Shown piece after piece: positions 33,978 to 42,415 of a stretch of 64,000 nt of DNA (positions within the stretch are counted from its first letter, which is position 1; each line of letters begins with the position of its first letter). Where the stretch lies: positions 34,572-98,571 of the forward strand of contig NZ_JANUSD010000018.1 of assembly GCF_024793945.1 (NCBI RefSeq), given 5' to 3'. The DNA comes from Emticicia fluvialis (lineage in GTDB: Bacteria > Bacteroidota > Bacteroidia > Cytophagales > Spirosomataceae). Both the position numbers and the translations under genes were made by a program. The notes below the pieces were generated by a model. The model made no database searches, was not told the DNA's origin, and saw only the letters and a program-made list of their open reading frames with translations.

Positions 33978-34886
33978 TTAATGTTTTTCTTCAAGCAGGT
34001 TTTCAATATATGCAAGTATGGTATCCAGTGTGTCAACTTCGTTCGGGCGAGTTATTACGGTTGTAGGTATCTGATTTGAAAGCAAACTAATTACCTGAAA
34101 ATAGTCTTTTAATACCCCCATGCCTTCAATATACTGAAGCCGGTAGGCATAATTTTGCAGATATTTAAATGCCTGAATACCCATAACCTGCCTGGTTTCC
34201 AGATGGCCGGTATCTTCTTTTTCCAGAACAAAAATCCGCTTGATTCTCATCGGCCTGGTATCAAATGATTCGTTAAACAATTTGCCGTATTTATCCATGG
34301 TTGGTCTTATCCTGAGTTCTTCCTCATAATCACCAATATTGGCCAGGTCAAAGCTGTCTTTCCAGAGTTTCATCATCGGGTAGGCAGCATAGGCGCTTAT
34401 GCCGTCAGGAGTTGGCACTGGTACGCATACATCGTCAGAAAATATTCTGTAGCCTTTTGCCTGAAGCGAAGCTACCGTGGTTGACTTCCCCGCTCCGGAG
34501 TCTCCCAGAAACAATACTATGCCGTCGTTATCATAAATGGCAGAAGCGTGCATAGGTATCATCTGGCGTTGATACAAAATGGCCGCCATTGCATTTGACA
34601 AAAAAAACAGCCGCACTTCTTTCATATCGGCATTGGCGGCAGGTTCAATAATCACGTGTTTACCAGAGGTAACATAATAGCTACCCACGTTTATGATATT
34701 GAGAAAATAGTTGTCTGAATCAAAACTAATAGTTGATTCACTTTCTTTTTTGATGTCTGTATAGGCTGAAGGGGTTGCGCCGATAACTACACGTATATCC
34801 GGGTTTTCAGTTGGGGCAATTATATGAAGTTCAGGAAAAACAATATCAGTTACCAAAGTAAGACCATAAGCAAAATAATAATTCAT
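33978..34886 (-). CDS. HPr-kinase-like ATPase of the RiPP-associated type
   Basis: 302 residues from the ATG at 34886 (MNYYFAYGLTLVTDIVFPEL); the frame extends 14 codons further. The Walker A LFLGDSGAGKSTTVA (Lys134) sits in a PEP-carboxykinase/HprK fold. It is followed by RIFSDDVCVPV and ends in a helical region. The N-terminal beta-rich domain (about 1-100) is typical of the HprK homologues in lasso peptide clusters, which phosphorylate precursor peptides, and differs from true HprK. The 47-residue peptide follows. No asparagine-synthetase-like cyclase, PqqD-like protein or transglutaminase-like protease is encoded nearby. A perfect -7 box at 34998 supports separate transcription from the CPBP genes. 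Confidence 0.75.
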   Translation of the reverse strand: MNYYFAYGLTLVTDIVFPELHIIAPTENPDIRVVIGATPSAYTDIKKESESTISFDSDNYFLNIINVGSYYVTSGKHVIIEPAANADMKEVRLFFLSNAMAAILYQRQMIPMHASAIYDNDGIVLFLGDSGAGKSTTVASLQAKGYRIFSDDVCVPVPTPDGISAYAAYPMMKLWKDSFDLANIGDYEEELRIRPTMDKYGKLFNESFDTRPMRIKRIFVLEKEDTGHLETRQVMGIQAFKYLQNYAYRLQYIEGMGVLKDYFQVISLLSNQIPTTVITRPNEVDTLDTILAYIENLLEEKH

Positions 34887-34997
34887 CAGGTGTTCAGGTA
34901 TTTGATTCCGGACAGCCCCAAGGCACATAAACGCAATCTGTCATCAGAAGGTCCGGCTTTAAAAGTTAAAAAATGTCCTTAAATTGGGTTTACAGGT

Positions 34998-35005
34998 GCA
35001 AACTT
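34998..35005 (-). promoter_or_regulatory. Possible -7 box of the kinase-peptide unit
   Basis: On the minus strand TAAGTTTG matches TAnnTTTG exactly, 112 nt upstream of the kinase ATG and downstream of the small membrane protein gene's stop. No TTTG stands at the expected -33 distance, so support is partial. Confidence 0.45.
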
Positions 35006-35023
35006 ATCAATGAAAAGATTCAA

Positions 35024-35155
35024 TTATTTGCTCAAAATTCCCTTGGTAATCAGGTAAGGTATGATTAGCCATAACAAGCCTTTAATAAGAAAGAAAAAAA
35101 AACCTGCCCAACCCAGACGTTTAAACCAGAGCTTAAATTTATTCTGTTTTTCCAT
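35024..35155 (-). CDS. Small single-pass membrane protein
   Basis: 43 residues from the ATG at 35155; a longer frame to 35224 would overlap the upstream gene and is not supported. A charged N-terminal part (MEKQNKFKLWFKRLGW) precedes one hydrophobic helix (AGFFFFLIKGLLWLIIPYLI) and a short KGILSK tail. The start lies 4 nt after the CPBP protease stop, so it is tightly coupled. Small proteins with this RLGWAGFxFFLIKGLLW pattern seem frequent in Bacteroidota; function unknown. Confidence 0.65.
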   Translation of the reverse strand: MEKQNKFKLWFKRLGWAGFFFFLIKGLLWLIIPYLITKGILSK

Positions 35156-35159
35156 AATG

Positions 35160-36101
35160 TTATGATTCTGCCGACTGTTTGTCAAGATAATTCTTAAACA
35201 AAAATAACAGGCCAGCGGTTGCAATCAGTGAAAAAATAACAATAGGAGTAGGCATGTGGTCAAGGTTTTCAAGGTCTGTTTTTACAATTTTAAGGTTGTA
35301 AAGATACATAATGATAATAGCCAAGCCATTATTAAAAATATGAGCTGCAATAGGCACCCAGATGTTGCCCGTCCAGTAATACAGGTAACCAAACAACACG
35401 CCAAGCATCATGCGCGGTAAAATACCATAAAACTGGAAGTGTATAACCGCAAATATAAAACCCGATAGCCAGATAGCTACATGAATATTTTTTGTGCCCA
35501 TAAACAATTTACGCATCAGCAAACCTCTGAACACCAGTTCTTCTCCTACACCTGCAATAACGGCTATCACCACAAAAGCCAATAAAAACTGCCACAATGA
35601 GGTAAAAGATGTAAAAAACCTGGTGGTTTCGGCCAGTTTATCTTCCATGCTTTTGAGTGCGGTTTCAAGGCCTTTCATTGACTCCGGGAAAACGAAATTC
35701 TGGTTTAGTTCCTGCAGCCAGCCATTGAAACCCATAAAGCTTACCTCAATAAGTAAAACCATGAAGAATATTCTGATGGGCGGTAAGGATTGAAAATTGA
35801 GGTCGCTCCATTGTTTTTTCTCAATAACCCGCCAGTACAACCACGCTGTGCCAACAAAACCTGCAAAAGACCCTAATCCCTGGCCTATAATCATGCCTAA
35901 CCAGGCATTGGGTATTTTTCTCAGGTCTTCACCACCTTTCATCATGACTTCCAGTGAGACACCTGCGGCGAGTACTGTTACCAGTTGTATCAGACCCCCA
36001 AGCACCAGAAAGTTAACCAGAAAAAGGCCGAGAATAATGAGAACGGAAGAAGCAGCAGGGTTTTCGTTGGTTTTGATGTACATTCGGGAATTATTTTCCA
36101 T
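35160..36101 (-). CDS. CPBP-family intramembrane glutamic endopeptidase
   Basis: 313 residues with about eight TM helices. The Abi/CAAX-like core carries EELVFRG (Glu187-Glu188 and Arg), FIFAVIHFQFYGILPRMMLG, and WVPIAAHIFNNGLA, the three conserved motifs of the family. It acts in the inner membrane. Members include prenyl-protein proteases and bacteriocin immunity or processing proteins; nothing in the sequence decides between these. The gene for a 43-residue membrane protein follows after 4 nt. Confidence 0.88.
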   Translation of the reverse strand: MENNSRMYIKTNENPAASSVLIILGLFLVNFLVLGGLIQLVTVLAAGVSLEVMMKGGEDLRKIPNAWLGMIIGQGLGSFAGFVGTAWLYWRVIEKKQWSDLNFQSLPPIRIFFMVLLIEVSFMGFNGWLQELNQNFVFPESMKGLETALKSMEDKLAETTRFFTSFTSLWQFLLAFVVIAVIAGVGEELVFRGLLMRKLFMGTKNIHVAIWLSGFIFAVIHFQFYGILPRMMLGVLFGYLYYWTGNIWVPIAAHIFNNGLAIIIMYLYNLKIVKTDLENLDHMPTPIVIFSLIATAGLLFLFKNYLDKQSAES

Positions 36102-36146
36102 AATTACTGTTTAAAATTAGTATAACAGAATTTGCACGGAATTCGG

Positions 36147-36154
36147 TAAATTTG
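36147..36154 (+). promoter_or_regulatory. Possible -7 box of dusB
   Basis: TAAATTTG matches the Bacteroidota -7 box exactly, 49 nt before the TTG start of dusB. There is no clear -33 box. Confidence 0.4.
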
Positions 36155-36164
36155 CAGTAAAAAT

Positions 36165-36196
36165 ATTCACTTATTTGTGAATTCACTAATTCAATT
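36165..36196. repeat. Four degenerate octamers of the ATTCACTC family
   Basis: ATTCACTT, ATTTGTGA, ATTCACTA and ATTCAATT lie end to end upstream of dusB. They keep the 8-bp register of the clearer arrays at 45181 and 60783. Confidence 0.5.
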
Positions 36197-36202
36197 TTCA
36201 TT

Positions 36203-37231
36203 TTGGTAAAAATAGGTAACATATCATTAGGAGATTTTCCGCTTTTGCTGGCACCTATGGAGGATGTCAGCGACCCGCCGTTCAGGCTGGTGTGTAAAGA
36301 AAACGGAGCAGATCTGATGTACACTGAGTTTATTTCGTCTGAAGGCCTCATAAGGCATGCAGCAAAAAGTGTGCAGAAACTGGATATATTTGAGTATGAG
36401 CGCCCCATTGGCATTCAGTTGTTTGGCAGTGATGTTGAAACCATGGGCGAATGTGCCAGAATTGCTACGAATGCCAGTCCGGACCTGATAGATATCAATT
36501 ACGGTTGCCCGGTTAAAAACGTGGCCTGCCGTGGCGCAGGAGCTGCTTTGTTGCAGGATGTTCCGAAAATGACAGAGATGACCGCCGCCGTTGTGAAAGC
36601 CACACACCTGCCTGTAACTGTAAAAACACGCCTGGGCTGGAATGAGGAAACTAAAAATGTGGAAGAAGTGGCCGAGCGATTGCAGGATGTAGGCATACAG
36701 GCGCTGACCATTCACGGGCGCACACGGGCCCAGATGTATAAAGGTGAAGCCGACTGGACGCTGATAGCCAGAATAAAGGAGAATCCGAGAATTAAAATAC
36801 CGATTTTTGGAAACGGAGACATTGACTCACCTGAAAAGGCTCTTGAGTATAAAAACCGCTTTGGTGTAGACGGCATCATGATTGGCCGCGCAGCCATTGG
36901 TTACCCTTGGATATTTAATGAAATTAAGCACTATTTTGAAACCGGCCAGCAACTACCCGCCCCAAGTATTGACCAAAGGGTAGAGGCCGCACGTAAGCAC
37001 CTTACGTTTTCTATAAAATGGAAAGGCGACCGCCTGGGTATTCTGGAAATGCGCCGGCATTACAGTAATTATTTTAAAGGCCTGCCCAATTTTAAAGAGT
37101 ATCGTATGCGGATAGTGCAATCGTTGGATATTAACGAAATTATGGATATCCTGAACGAAATTCCGGTTTTGTATGATGGATACGTACTTGAAAAACAAGC
37201 CATAAAGGTTGAGTACGCCGGTGTAGATTAA
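36203..37231 (+). CDS. dusB: tRNA-dihydrouridine synthase, DusB type
   Basis: 342 residues with a TTG start. This FMN enzyme reduces uridine in the D loop of tRNA. LLLAPMEDVSDPPFRLVCKE is the family start, and catalytic Cys102 sits in INYGCPVKNVACRGAGAA. TIHGRTRAQMYKGEADW and FGNGDIDSPEKA (FMN phosphate binding) follow. Length and motif spacing match DusB. The EamA transporter gene follows 21 nt downstream, with the biotinyl carrier after it, so all three probably share a transcript. Confidence 0.93.
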   Translation: MVKIGNISLGDFPLLLAPMEDVSDPPFRLVCKENGADLMYTEFISSEGLIRHAAKSVQKLDIFEYERPIGIQLFGSDVETMGECARIATNASPDLIDINYGCPVKNVACRGAGAALLQDVPKMTEMTAAVVKATHLPVTVKTRLGWNEETKNVEEVAERLQDVGIQALTIHGRTRAQMYKGEADWTLIARIKENPRIKIPIFGNGDIDSPEKALEYKNRFGVDGIMIGRAAIGYPWIFNEIKHYFETGQQLPAPSIDQRVEAARKHLTFSIKWKGDRLGILEMRRHYSNYFKGLPNFKEYRMRIVQSLDINEIMDILNEIPVLYDGYVLEKQAIKVEYAGVD

Positions 37232-37251
37232 ACTAACCTATTATATAACAA

Positions 37252-38139
37252 TTGAATACTGCCGTTTCTGCTACCCGTCGTAAAAACATAGTTGTATGGC
37301 TGTTGCTATGCCTGTTGGCCACCATGTGGGGTTCTTCTTTTTTAATCATGAAAAAAAGTCTGCCCGCTTTTACACCTGTGCAAATAGGTGCCCTCAGAAT
37401 CATGTCGGCGGGTTTGGTTTTCCTGCCCTTGCTTATTAAGCACCGGAAAGATTATCCTGCCGCAAAAACAAAATACTTTGTACTTACCGGTTTATTAGGC
37501 TATTTTTTTCCTGCTTTTTTGTTTGCATTGGCTGGCACAAGGGTTAACAGCTCGCTGGTAGGGGCGCTCAATTCTGCCACTCCTCTTTTTGTGCTGGTGG
37601 TGGGTGCCTTGTTTTTTCAGCAGGCAATCAGGGTTTCACAATTGGCAGGGCTGGTGCTTGGTTTTGGGGGTAGTCTAATGCTTATACTCTCGGCAGGTAA
37701 AGACGGGCTCTCTTTCAATAATCCTTATGCCTTGCTGGTTATTGCGGCATCGCTCATGTATGGCTTCAATGTTAACATTACGGGTAAACATCTTAACACT
37801 ATTAATCCGGTATTGCTAACCGGCTGGACACTCATTGGTGTTGCCCTTATGGCCGGTGTTATTCTCTTTTCTACAGATTTCATCCAAAAAATCAATCAGG
37901 CCAATATCGTACCCTTGTTATTAATTATTTTGCTGGGTGTGGTTAATTCTGGCATTGCTACTATTATTTTTAATTATATATTGCAGGCGGCTTCTCCGGT
38001 TTTTGCTTCGTCGGTTACCTACCTCATACCAATTGTAGCAACTATTATGGGCTTTTTAGACGGAGAACCAATTTCTTTGCTGCATTATTCAGGAATGAGT
38101 ATTATATTAGTGGGTGTATATCTGATCAACAAAAAATAA
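37252..38139 (+). CDS. EamA-family drug/metabolite transporter
   Basis: 295 residues, TTG start, ten hydrophobic helices in two EamA repeats. LLATMWGSSFLIMKKSLPAF is the first-repeat start, GALNSATPLFVLVVGALFF the loop after it, and SPVFASSVTYLIPIVATIMG the matching stretch of the second repeat. It is an inner-membrane exporter of amino acids or metabolites; the substrate cannot be read from sequence. It ends 11 nt before the biotinyl carrier gene. Confidence 0.88.
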   Translation: MNTAVSATRRKNIVVWLLLCLLATMWGSSFLIMKKSLPAFTPVQIGALRIMSAGLVFLPLLIKHRKDYPAAKTKYFVLTGLLGYFFPAFLFALAGTRVNSSLVGALNSATPLFVLVVGALFFQQAIRVSQLAGLVLGFGGSLMLILSAGKDGLSFNNPYALLVIAASLMYGFNVNITGKHLNTINPVLLTGWTLIGVALMAGVILFSTDFIQKINQANIVPLLLIILLGVVNSGIATIIFNYILQAASPVFASSVTYLIPIVATIMGFLDGEPISLLHYSGMSIILVGVYLINKK

Positions 38140-38149
38140 GTTGTGCTTT

Positions 38150-38650
38150 ATGCTGAAAGCGATTGTAAACGACACCGAAACCCTGGAGGTATCTGAAGAC
38201 AAAGGGCATATACTTGTGAATAACGAGCCTTTTGATTGGAACCTGTCAAAGATTTCTGAAAAAGACTTTCATATTCTGAAAGACAATAAATCATATAATG
38301 TTGAGGTAGTAGAAGCCAACTATGCCGAAAAGACTTTTAAATTAAAAATCGGCGACACCGTTCATACCGTAAATCTGAAAGACAGAACAGATTTGCTTCT
38401 TGAAAAAATGGGCATGAGCAGCAGTAAATCAACCCGGTTGAACAACCTGAAAGCACCCATGCCCGGGCTTATCTATGAAATGAAAGTGCAGGTGGGTGAT
38501 GAGGTTAAGAAAGGTGACGTTTTGTTGATTCTGGTAGCGATGAAGATGGAAAATGCTATTAAAGCCGCCGGCGACGGTAAGGTGAAGACAATAAAGGTAA
38601 AGACGGGTGAGACCGTAGAGAAGAACCAGGTAATAATGGAATTTGAATAA
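38150..38650 (+). CDS. Biotinyl carrier domain protein of an acyl-CoA carboxylase
   Basis: 166 residues from the ATG at 38150 (a TTG lies three codons upstream). Residues about 1-85 form a beta-rich linker domain of the kind seen in propionyl- or oxaloacetate-type carboxylase subunits (WNLSKISEKDFHIL). Residues about 97-166 are a biotinyl domain with the biotinylated Lys in VAMKMENAI. It accepts carboxyl groups from a biotin carboxylase and passes them to a carboxyltransferase. The window's accC at 1442 is a possible partner but is 35 kb away. A terminator follows. Confidence 0.88.
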   Translation: MLKAIVNDTETLEVSEDKGHILVNNEPFDWNLSKISEKDFHILKDNKSYNVEVVEANYAEKTFKLKIGDTVHTVNLKDRTDLLLEKMGMSSSKSTRLNNLKAPMPGLIYEMKVQVGDEVKKGDVLLILVAMKMENAIKAAGDGKVKTIKVKTGETVEKNQVIMEFE

Positions 38651-38663
38651 AATTTATTCGCTG

Positions 38664-38692
38664 CCCTCTTTCAACAAAGAGGGTATTTTTTT
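38664..38692 (+). terminator. Terminator after the biotinyl carrier gene
   Basis: CCCTCTTT and AAAGAGGG form an 8-bp stem around CAAC, then TATTTTTTT. The end of the T run is also the -33 box of the pyrH promoter. Confidence 0.9.
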
Positions 38693-38720
38693 GATTGATT
38701 GAGACAAATATTTAATTTTA
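38690..38720 (+). promoter_or_regulatory. Promoter of pyrH
   Basis: TTTG (38690-38693), 19 nt, then TAATTTTA (38713-38720). Spacing is exact and one base of the -7 box differs from TAnnTTTG. It begins within the T tail of the preceding terminator. Confidence 0.6.
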
Positions 38721-38737
38721 CGCGCAAATCATACACT

Positions 38738-39454
38738 ATGAACCAACTTAAATACAAAAGAATCCTTTTAAAGCTAAGTGGCGAAGCCTTAAATGGCGGA
38801 GATAAAAGCCAGATTATTAATTCAGATATCCTTTCGCAATACGCACTGGAAATCAAATCGGTGGTAGATGCGGGCTGCGAAGTGGCTATCGTTATCGGTG
38901 GTGGAAACATTTTCCGCGGGGCAAGTACTAACTCTGGTATTGAGCGCGAACAGGGTGATTACATGGGCATGATAGCCACCGTTATTAATGGTATGGCTAT
39001 TCAGAGCGCCCTTGAAAAAGTTGGTTTAGTTACCCGGCTGCTGTCGGCAATTAAAATGGAACAGGTGGCCGAGCCATTTATACGCAGAAGAGCGATACGT
39101 CATCTTGAAAAGGGAAGAGTGGTAATACTCGGAGCCGGAACCGGTAATCCTTATTTTTCGACCGACTCTGGCGGGGCATTAAGAGCCAATGAATTAGGCG
39201 TTGACCTGCTTTTGAAAGGCACCAGTGTAGACGGTGTTTATACCGCCGACCCACGCAAAGACCCGACTGCCACCCGTTACACCCAGATAAGTTATGATGA
39301 GGCCATTAACAAAAACCTTAAAATAATGGACCTAACCGCATTTGCGCTTTGTAAAGAAAACAGAATGCCGATTGTGGTGTTTGATATGAATCAGGAAGGG
39401 AACCTGATGAAAGTGGTAACCGGCGAAGATATTGGAACGTTGGTAAGCGAGTAG
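38738..39454 (+). CDS. pyrH: UMP kinase
   Basis: 238 residues from the ATG at 38738; a longer frame exists but its start lies in the promoter. The enzyme converts UMP to UDP. KRILLKLSGEALNGG, VIGGGNIFRGA, LGAGTGNPYFSTDSGGALRA and FDMNQEGNL are the standard bacterial UMPK motifs. The pyrH-frr pair is the usual neighbourhood in bacteria; frr follows after 147 nt that contain an inverted octamer repeat. Confidence 0.97.
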   Translation: MNQLKYKRILLKLSGEALNGGDKSQIINSDILSQYALEIKSVVDAGCEVAIVIGGGNIFRGASTNSGIEREQGDYMGMIATVINGMAIQSALEKVGLVTRLLSAIKMEQVAEPFIRRRAIRHLEKGRVVILGAGTGNPYFSTDSGGALRANELGVDLLLKGTSVDGVYTADPRKDPTATRYTQISYDEAINKNLKIMDLTAFALCKENRMPIVVFDMNQEGNLMKVVTGEDIGTLVSE

Positions 39455-39464
39455 TAATAATTGT

Positions 39465-39570
39465 GTGATTGAGTGAATTAATGACTGAGTGTTTAGGCTG
39501 AAATGGCTGATTGCAAAGTCATTATTCAAGAAAAATATTCACTCAATTACTCAACCACTAAATCACTAAA
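39465..39570. repeat. Inverted octamer repeat pair between pyrH and frr
   Basis: The left arm TGATTGAGTGAAT (about 39467-39479) is nearly the reverse complement of the right arm ATTCACTCAATTA (39537-39549). Further degenerate octamers extend both arms (ACTGAGTG on the left; ACCACTAA and ATCACTAA on the right). The spacer is about 45 nt. Confidence 0.7.
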
Positions 39571-39601
39571 TAGTAACAGAGACTGAAAAATATATTAGAC
39601 A

Positions 39602-40162
39602 ATGGAAGAAATTGATCTCGTAATTGATATGTCGAAGGACTCGATGGAGCGTGCCTTGAAACATACTCAAATTGAACTTTCGAAAATAAGAGCAGGAAGA
39701 GCCAGCGTAAATATGCTTGACGGCATCATGGTTGAATACTATGGTGTACCCACGCCATTAAACCAGGTATCGTCAGTGAGCACACCAGATGCCCGCACCA
39801 TTGCCATTAAGCCTTTTGAGAGAAAATTAATCAACGATTTAGAACGCGCCATTATCAATTCAAATCTGGGCCTTTCGCCTGCCAATGATGGTGAAGTTAT
39901 CCGTTTGAATATTCCACCATTGACAGAAGAACGCCGTCGTGATCTGGTAAAAAGAGTAAAAAGCGAAATTGAGGTGGCCCGCGTGAATATCCGTAAGGTT
40001 CGTCAGGAAGCGAACGATGAGTTAAAAAAGATTCAGAAAGACGGCGGCTCTGAAGACGAAGTGAAAAAAGCTGAAGACAGAGTGCAGAAACTGACTGATG
40101 CTTATATTCAGAAAGCAGAACAGATGCTGGCTGACAAAGAGAAAGATATCATGAGTGTTTAG
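39602..40162 (+). CDS. frr: Ribosome recycling factor
   Basis: 186 residues, full length. The factor splits the ribosome after termination together with EF-G. HTQIELSKIRAGRASVNMLD, YGVPTPLNQVSSVS, IKPFERKLINDLERAI and LTEERRRDLVKRVK follow in the expected order. It lies downstream of pyrH and ends at a terminator. Confidence 0.97.
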   Translation: MEEIDLVIDMSKDSMERALKHTQIELSKIRAGRASVNMLDGIMVEYYGVPTPLNQVSSVSTPDARTIAIKPFERKLINDLERAIINSNLGLSPANDGEVIRLNIPPLTEERRRDLVKRVKSEIEVARVNIRKVRQEANDELKKIQKDGGSEDEVKKAEDRVQKLTDAYIQKAEQMLADKEKDIMSV

Positions 40163-40187
40163 ACACAATAGAATTTTGATTTCGTAC

Positions 40188-40214
40188 AAATGCCTGCTTT
40201 AAGCGGGCATTTTT
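40188..40214 (+). terminator. Terminator of frr
   Basis: AAATGCCTGCTT and AAGCGGGCATTT pair with one G-T wobble around a very short loop, followed by a T run. Confidence 0.85.
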
Positions 40215-40280
40215 GTTATACGTTAATTTCCTTGATTTTTTTCAAACTAAACCCTCAATCGGAAATTAGAATATTTCTTC

Positions 40281-40288
40281 TAATTTTG
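40281..40288 (+). promoter_or_regulatory. Possible -7 box of ligA
   Basis: TAATTTTG matches the -7 consensus exactly, 20 nt before the GTG start. It overlaps a small inverted repeat (TTAGAA and TTCTAA). No -33 TTTG is present. Confidence 0.45.
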
Positions 40289-40307
40289 ACATAAAAGAAC
40301 AAAAACA

Positions 40308-42413
40308 GTGTCTATACCTAAGAACTTGACAGAAATGAACCCGGCCGATAGAATTATTGAACTGACAGAACAACTGAATTACTATAATGACCGCTATTAT
40401 CAGGATAGCGTTTCGGAGATTTCGGATCAGGAATTTGACCTGATGCTAAAAGAACTGGAAAGCCTTGAAGCGGAGTATCCGGAACTGAAACAGCCTGATT
40501 CGCCAACGCACAGGGTAGGTGGGGGTATCACCAAAAATTTTGCCAGTGTGGCGCACCGGTATCCTATGCTTTCGCTGGCCAATACTTACAGCGAGCAGGA
40601 ACTGCTTGATTTTGACGAACGTGTTAGAAAAGGGCTGAACGGGGAAAGCTATGAATATATATGCGAGCAGAAATTTGATGGTATTTCGTTATCAATGACC
40701 TACCAGAACAGGTTATTTGTAAGGGGTGTAACCAGAGGTGACGGGGTGAAAGGAGATGACATAACCACCAATATAAAAACACTAAAAAGCCTGCCATTAA
40801 AAGTTAATAATAAAGAGGGTATTATACTGCCCGATGTTTTTGAGGTACGCGGTGAAGGCTTTTTGCCTTTTGAATCTTTTGAACGCATGAACCGCGAGGC
40901 CGAAGAAGCTGGCGAAGAGAGTTATGCCAACCCAAGAAATGCGGCTTCTGGCACTTTTAAACTGCAGGATTCAAAAGAAGTGGCACGCCGTGGTTTGGAT
41001 GCCTACGTTTATCAGTTTTTGTCTGACGACGAGATTTTCAGTACCCATGAAGAAAGCCTGATTGCACTAAAAAAACTGGGCTTTAAGGTATCTCAGACCT
41101 GGCGCAAGTGTACCAACATGGCAGAGGTAATGGCTTACATTAATGAATGGGAACAAGAGCGGTATAAGCTACCCCTGGCCACAGATGGTATCGTAATTAA
41201 ACTTAACTCGTTTGCGCAAAGAGAAGAGCTGGGCTATACTGCCAAAAGCCCCCGCTGGGCCATTGCTTATAAATACAAGGCGGAGTCGAAACCTGCCATT
41301 CTGAGAGGCGTTACTTATCAGGTAGGGCGAACGGGGGCTATTACTCCGGTGGCGGAACTAGACAACGAGAAGCTGAACAACAAGGGTATCCATCTTTCAG
41401 GCACAACGGTAAAGCGGGCGTCGCTGCATAATGCCAATGAAATAGAAAGGCTGGATTTAAGAATAGGTGATACGGTTTTTGTTGAAAAGGGCGGAGAGAT
41501 TATACCCAAAGTAACGGGCGTTGATTTGACGAGACGAAATCTTTTTATTTCGCAAAAGATTGAATACCCGACTCATTGCCCTGAATGCGGCGCTGAACTG
41601 TACAGAAAAGAAGGCGAAGCCAACCACTATTGCCCCAACGAAAAAGGATGCCCACCACAGATACGCGGCAGGATAGAGCATTTTATTCATCGCAAGGCTA
41701 TGAATATTGATAGCCTGGGTGAAGGAAAAATTGAACTGCTTTATGAAAAAGGGCTGGTCAATGATGCCGCCGATTTGTATGACCTTACGTATGAAAAACT
41801 CTTTGGCCTCGAAAAAGTAATAGAAGACAAAGAGACTGGTAAAATAAAGAAGATTGGTTTCAAAGAAAAAACGGTACAGAATATTCTGGATGGTATTGAG
41901 AAATCGAAGCAAATGCCGTTTAAACAGGTGCTGTTTGCTATTGGTATCCGATTCGTGGGGGCAACAGTAGCCGAAAAACTGGCTGGTTTTTTCAAAAATA
42001 TAGATGCAATTAAAAACGCTTCTTATGATGAATTAAGAACCGCACCTGAAATTGGAGACAAAATTGCGCTGAGTATTCTTGATTATTTTCAAAATGAAGA
42101 TAATAACCAGTTTATTGAGCGGCTTCGGGCTGCAGGTTTACAGTTTACCGCGGGCAACGAAGTAAAAGAAATAGAAGGAGAAGCCTTAGCCGGAAAAACA
42201 TTTTTGTATACCGGTACATTTGAGAACTTTGAGCGTGAGGCGCTGGAGCAGAAAATTGAGGCCAATGGGGGTAAGGTTGTTAGCGGGGTATCTGGCAAGC
42301 TCGATTACCTCATTGTTGGCGAAAAACCCGGCTCTTCAAAATTAGAAAAGGCTAAGAAACTGAATGTTAAAATGATATCAGAAACTGAATTTATGGATAT
42401 GCTGGCTGTTTGA
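40308..42413 (+). CDS. ligA: NAD-dependent DNA ligase
   Basis: 701 residues, GTG start; an ATG at codon 10 is a possible alternative. The Ia domain shows YYQDSVSEISDQEFDLMLKE, the adenylated Lys122 sits in CEQKFDGISLS, and GVTRGDGVKGDDITTN follows. The four-Cys zinc finger is HCPECGAEL with HYCPNEKGCPP. HhH repeats fill about 480-610 and a BRCT domain the last 80 residues (ALAGKTFLYTGTFENF). All domains of LigA are present. The stop is 2 nt from the stop of the convergent arginase gene. Confidence 0.97.
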   Translation: MSIPKNLTEMNPADRIIELTEQLNYYNDRYYQDSVSEISDQEFDLMLKELESLEAEYPELKQPDSPTHRVGGGITKNFASVAHRYPMLSLANTYSEQELLDFDERVRKGLNGESYEYICEQKFDGISLSMTYQNRLFVRGVTRGDGVKGDDITTNIKTLKSLPLKVNNKEGIILPDVFEVRGEGFLPFESFERMNREAEEAGEESYANPRNAASGTFKLQDSKEVARRGLDAYVYQFLSDDEIFSTHEESLIALKKLGFKVSQTWRKCTNMAEVMAYINEWEQERYKLPLATDGIVIKLNSFAQREELGYTAKSPRWAIAYKYKAESKPAILRGVTYQVGRTGAITPVAELDNEKLNNKGIHLSGTTVKRASLHNANEIERLDLRIGDTVFVEKGGEIIPKVTGVDLTRRNLFISQKIEYPTHCPECGAELYRKEGEANHYCPNEKGCPPQIRGRIEHFIHRKAMNIDSLGEGKIELLYEKGLVNDAADLYDLTYEKLFGLEKVIEDKETGKIKKIGFKEKTVQNILDGIEKSKQMPFKQVLFAIGIRFVGATVAEKLAGFFKNIDAIKNASYDELRTAPEIGDKIALSILDYFQNEDNNQFIERLRAAGLQFTAGNEVKEIEGEALAGKTFLYTGTFENFEREALEQKIEANGGKVVSGVSGKLDYLIVGEKPGSSKLEKAKKLNVKMISETEFMDMLAV

Positions 42414-42415
42414 TT

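Noticed and set aside
33707..34886. A complete lasso peptide cluster
   Set aside because: Only a kinase and a candidate precursor are present. The macrolactam synthetase, leader-binding protein and leader protease are missing, and the core lacks the ring acidic residue.
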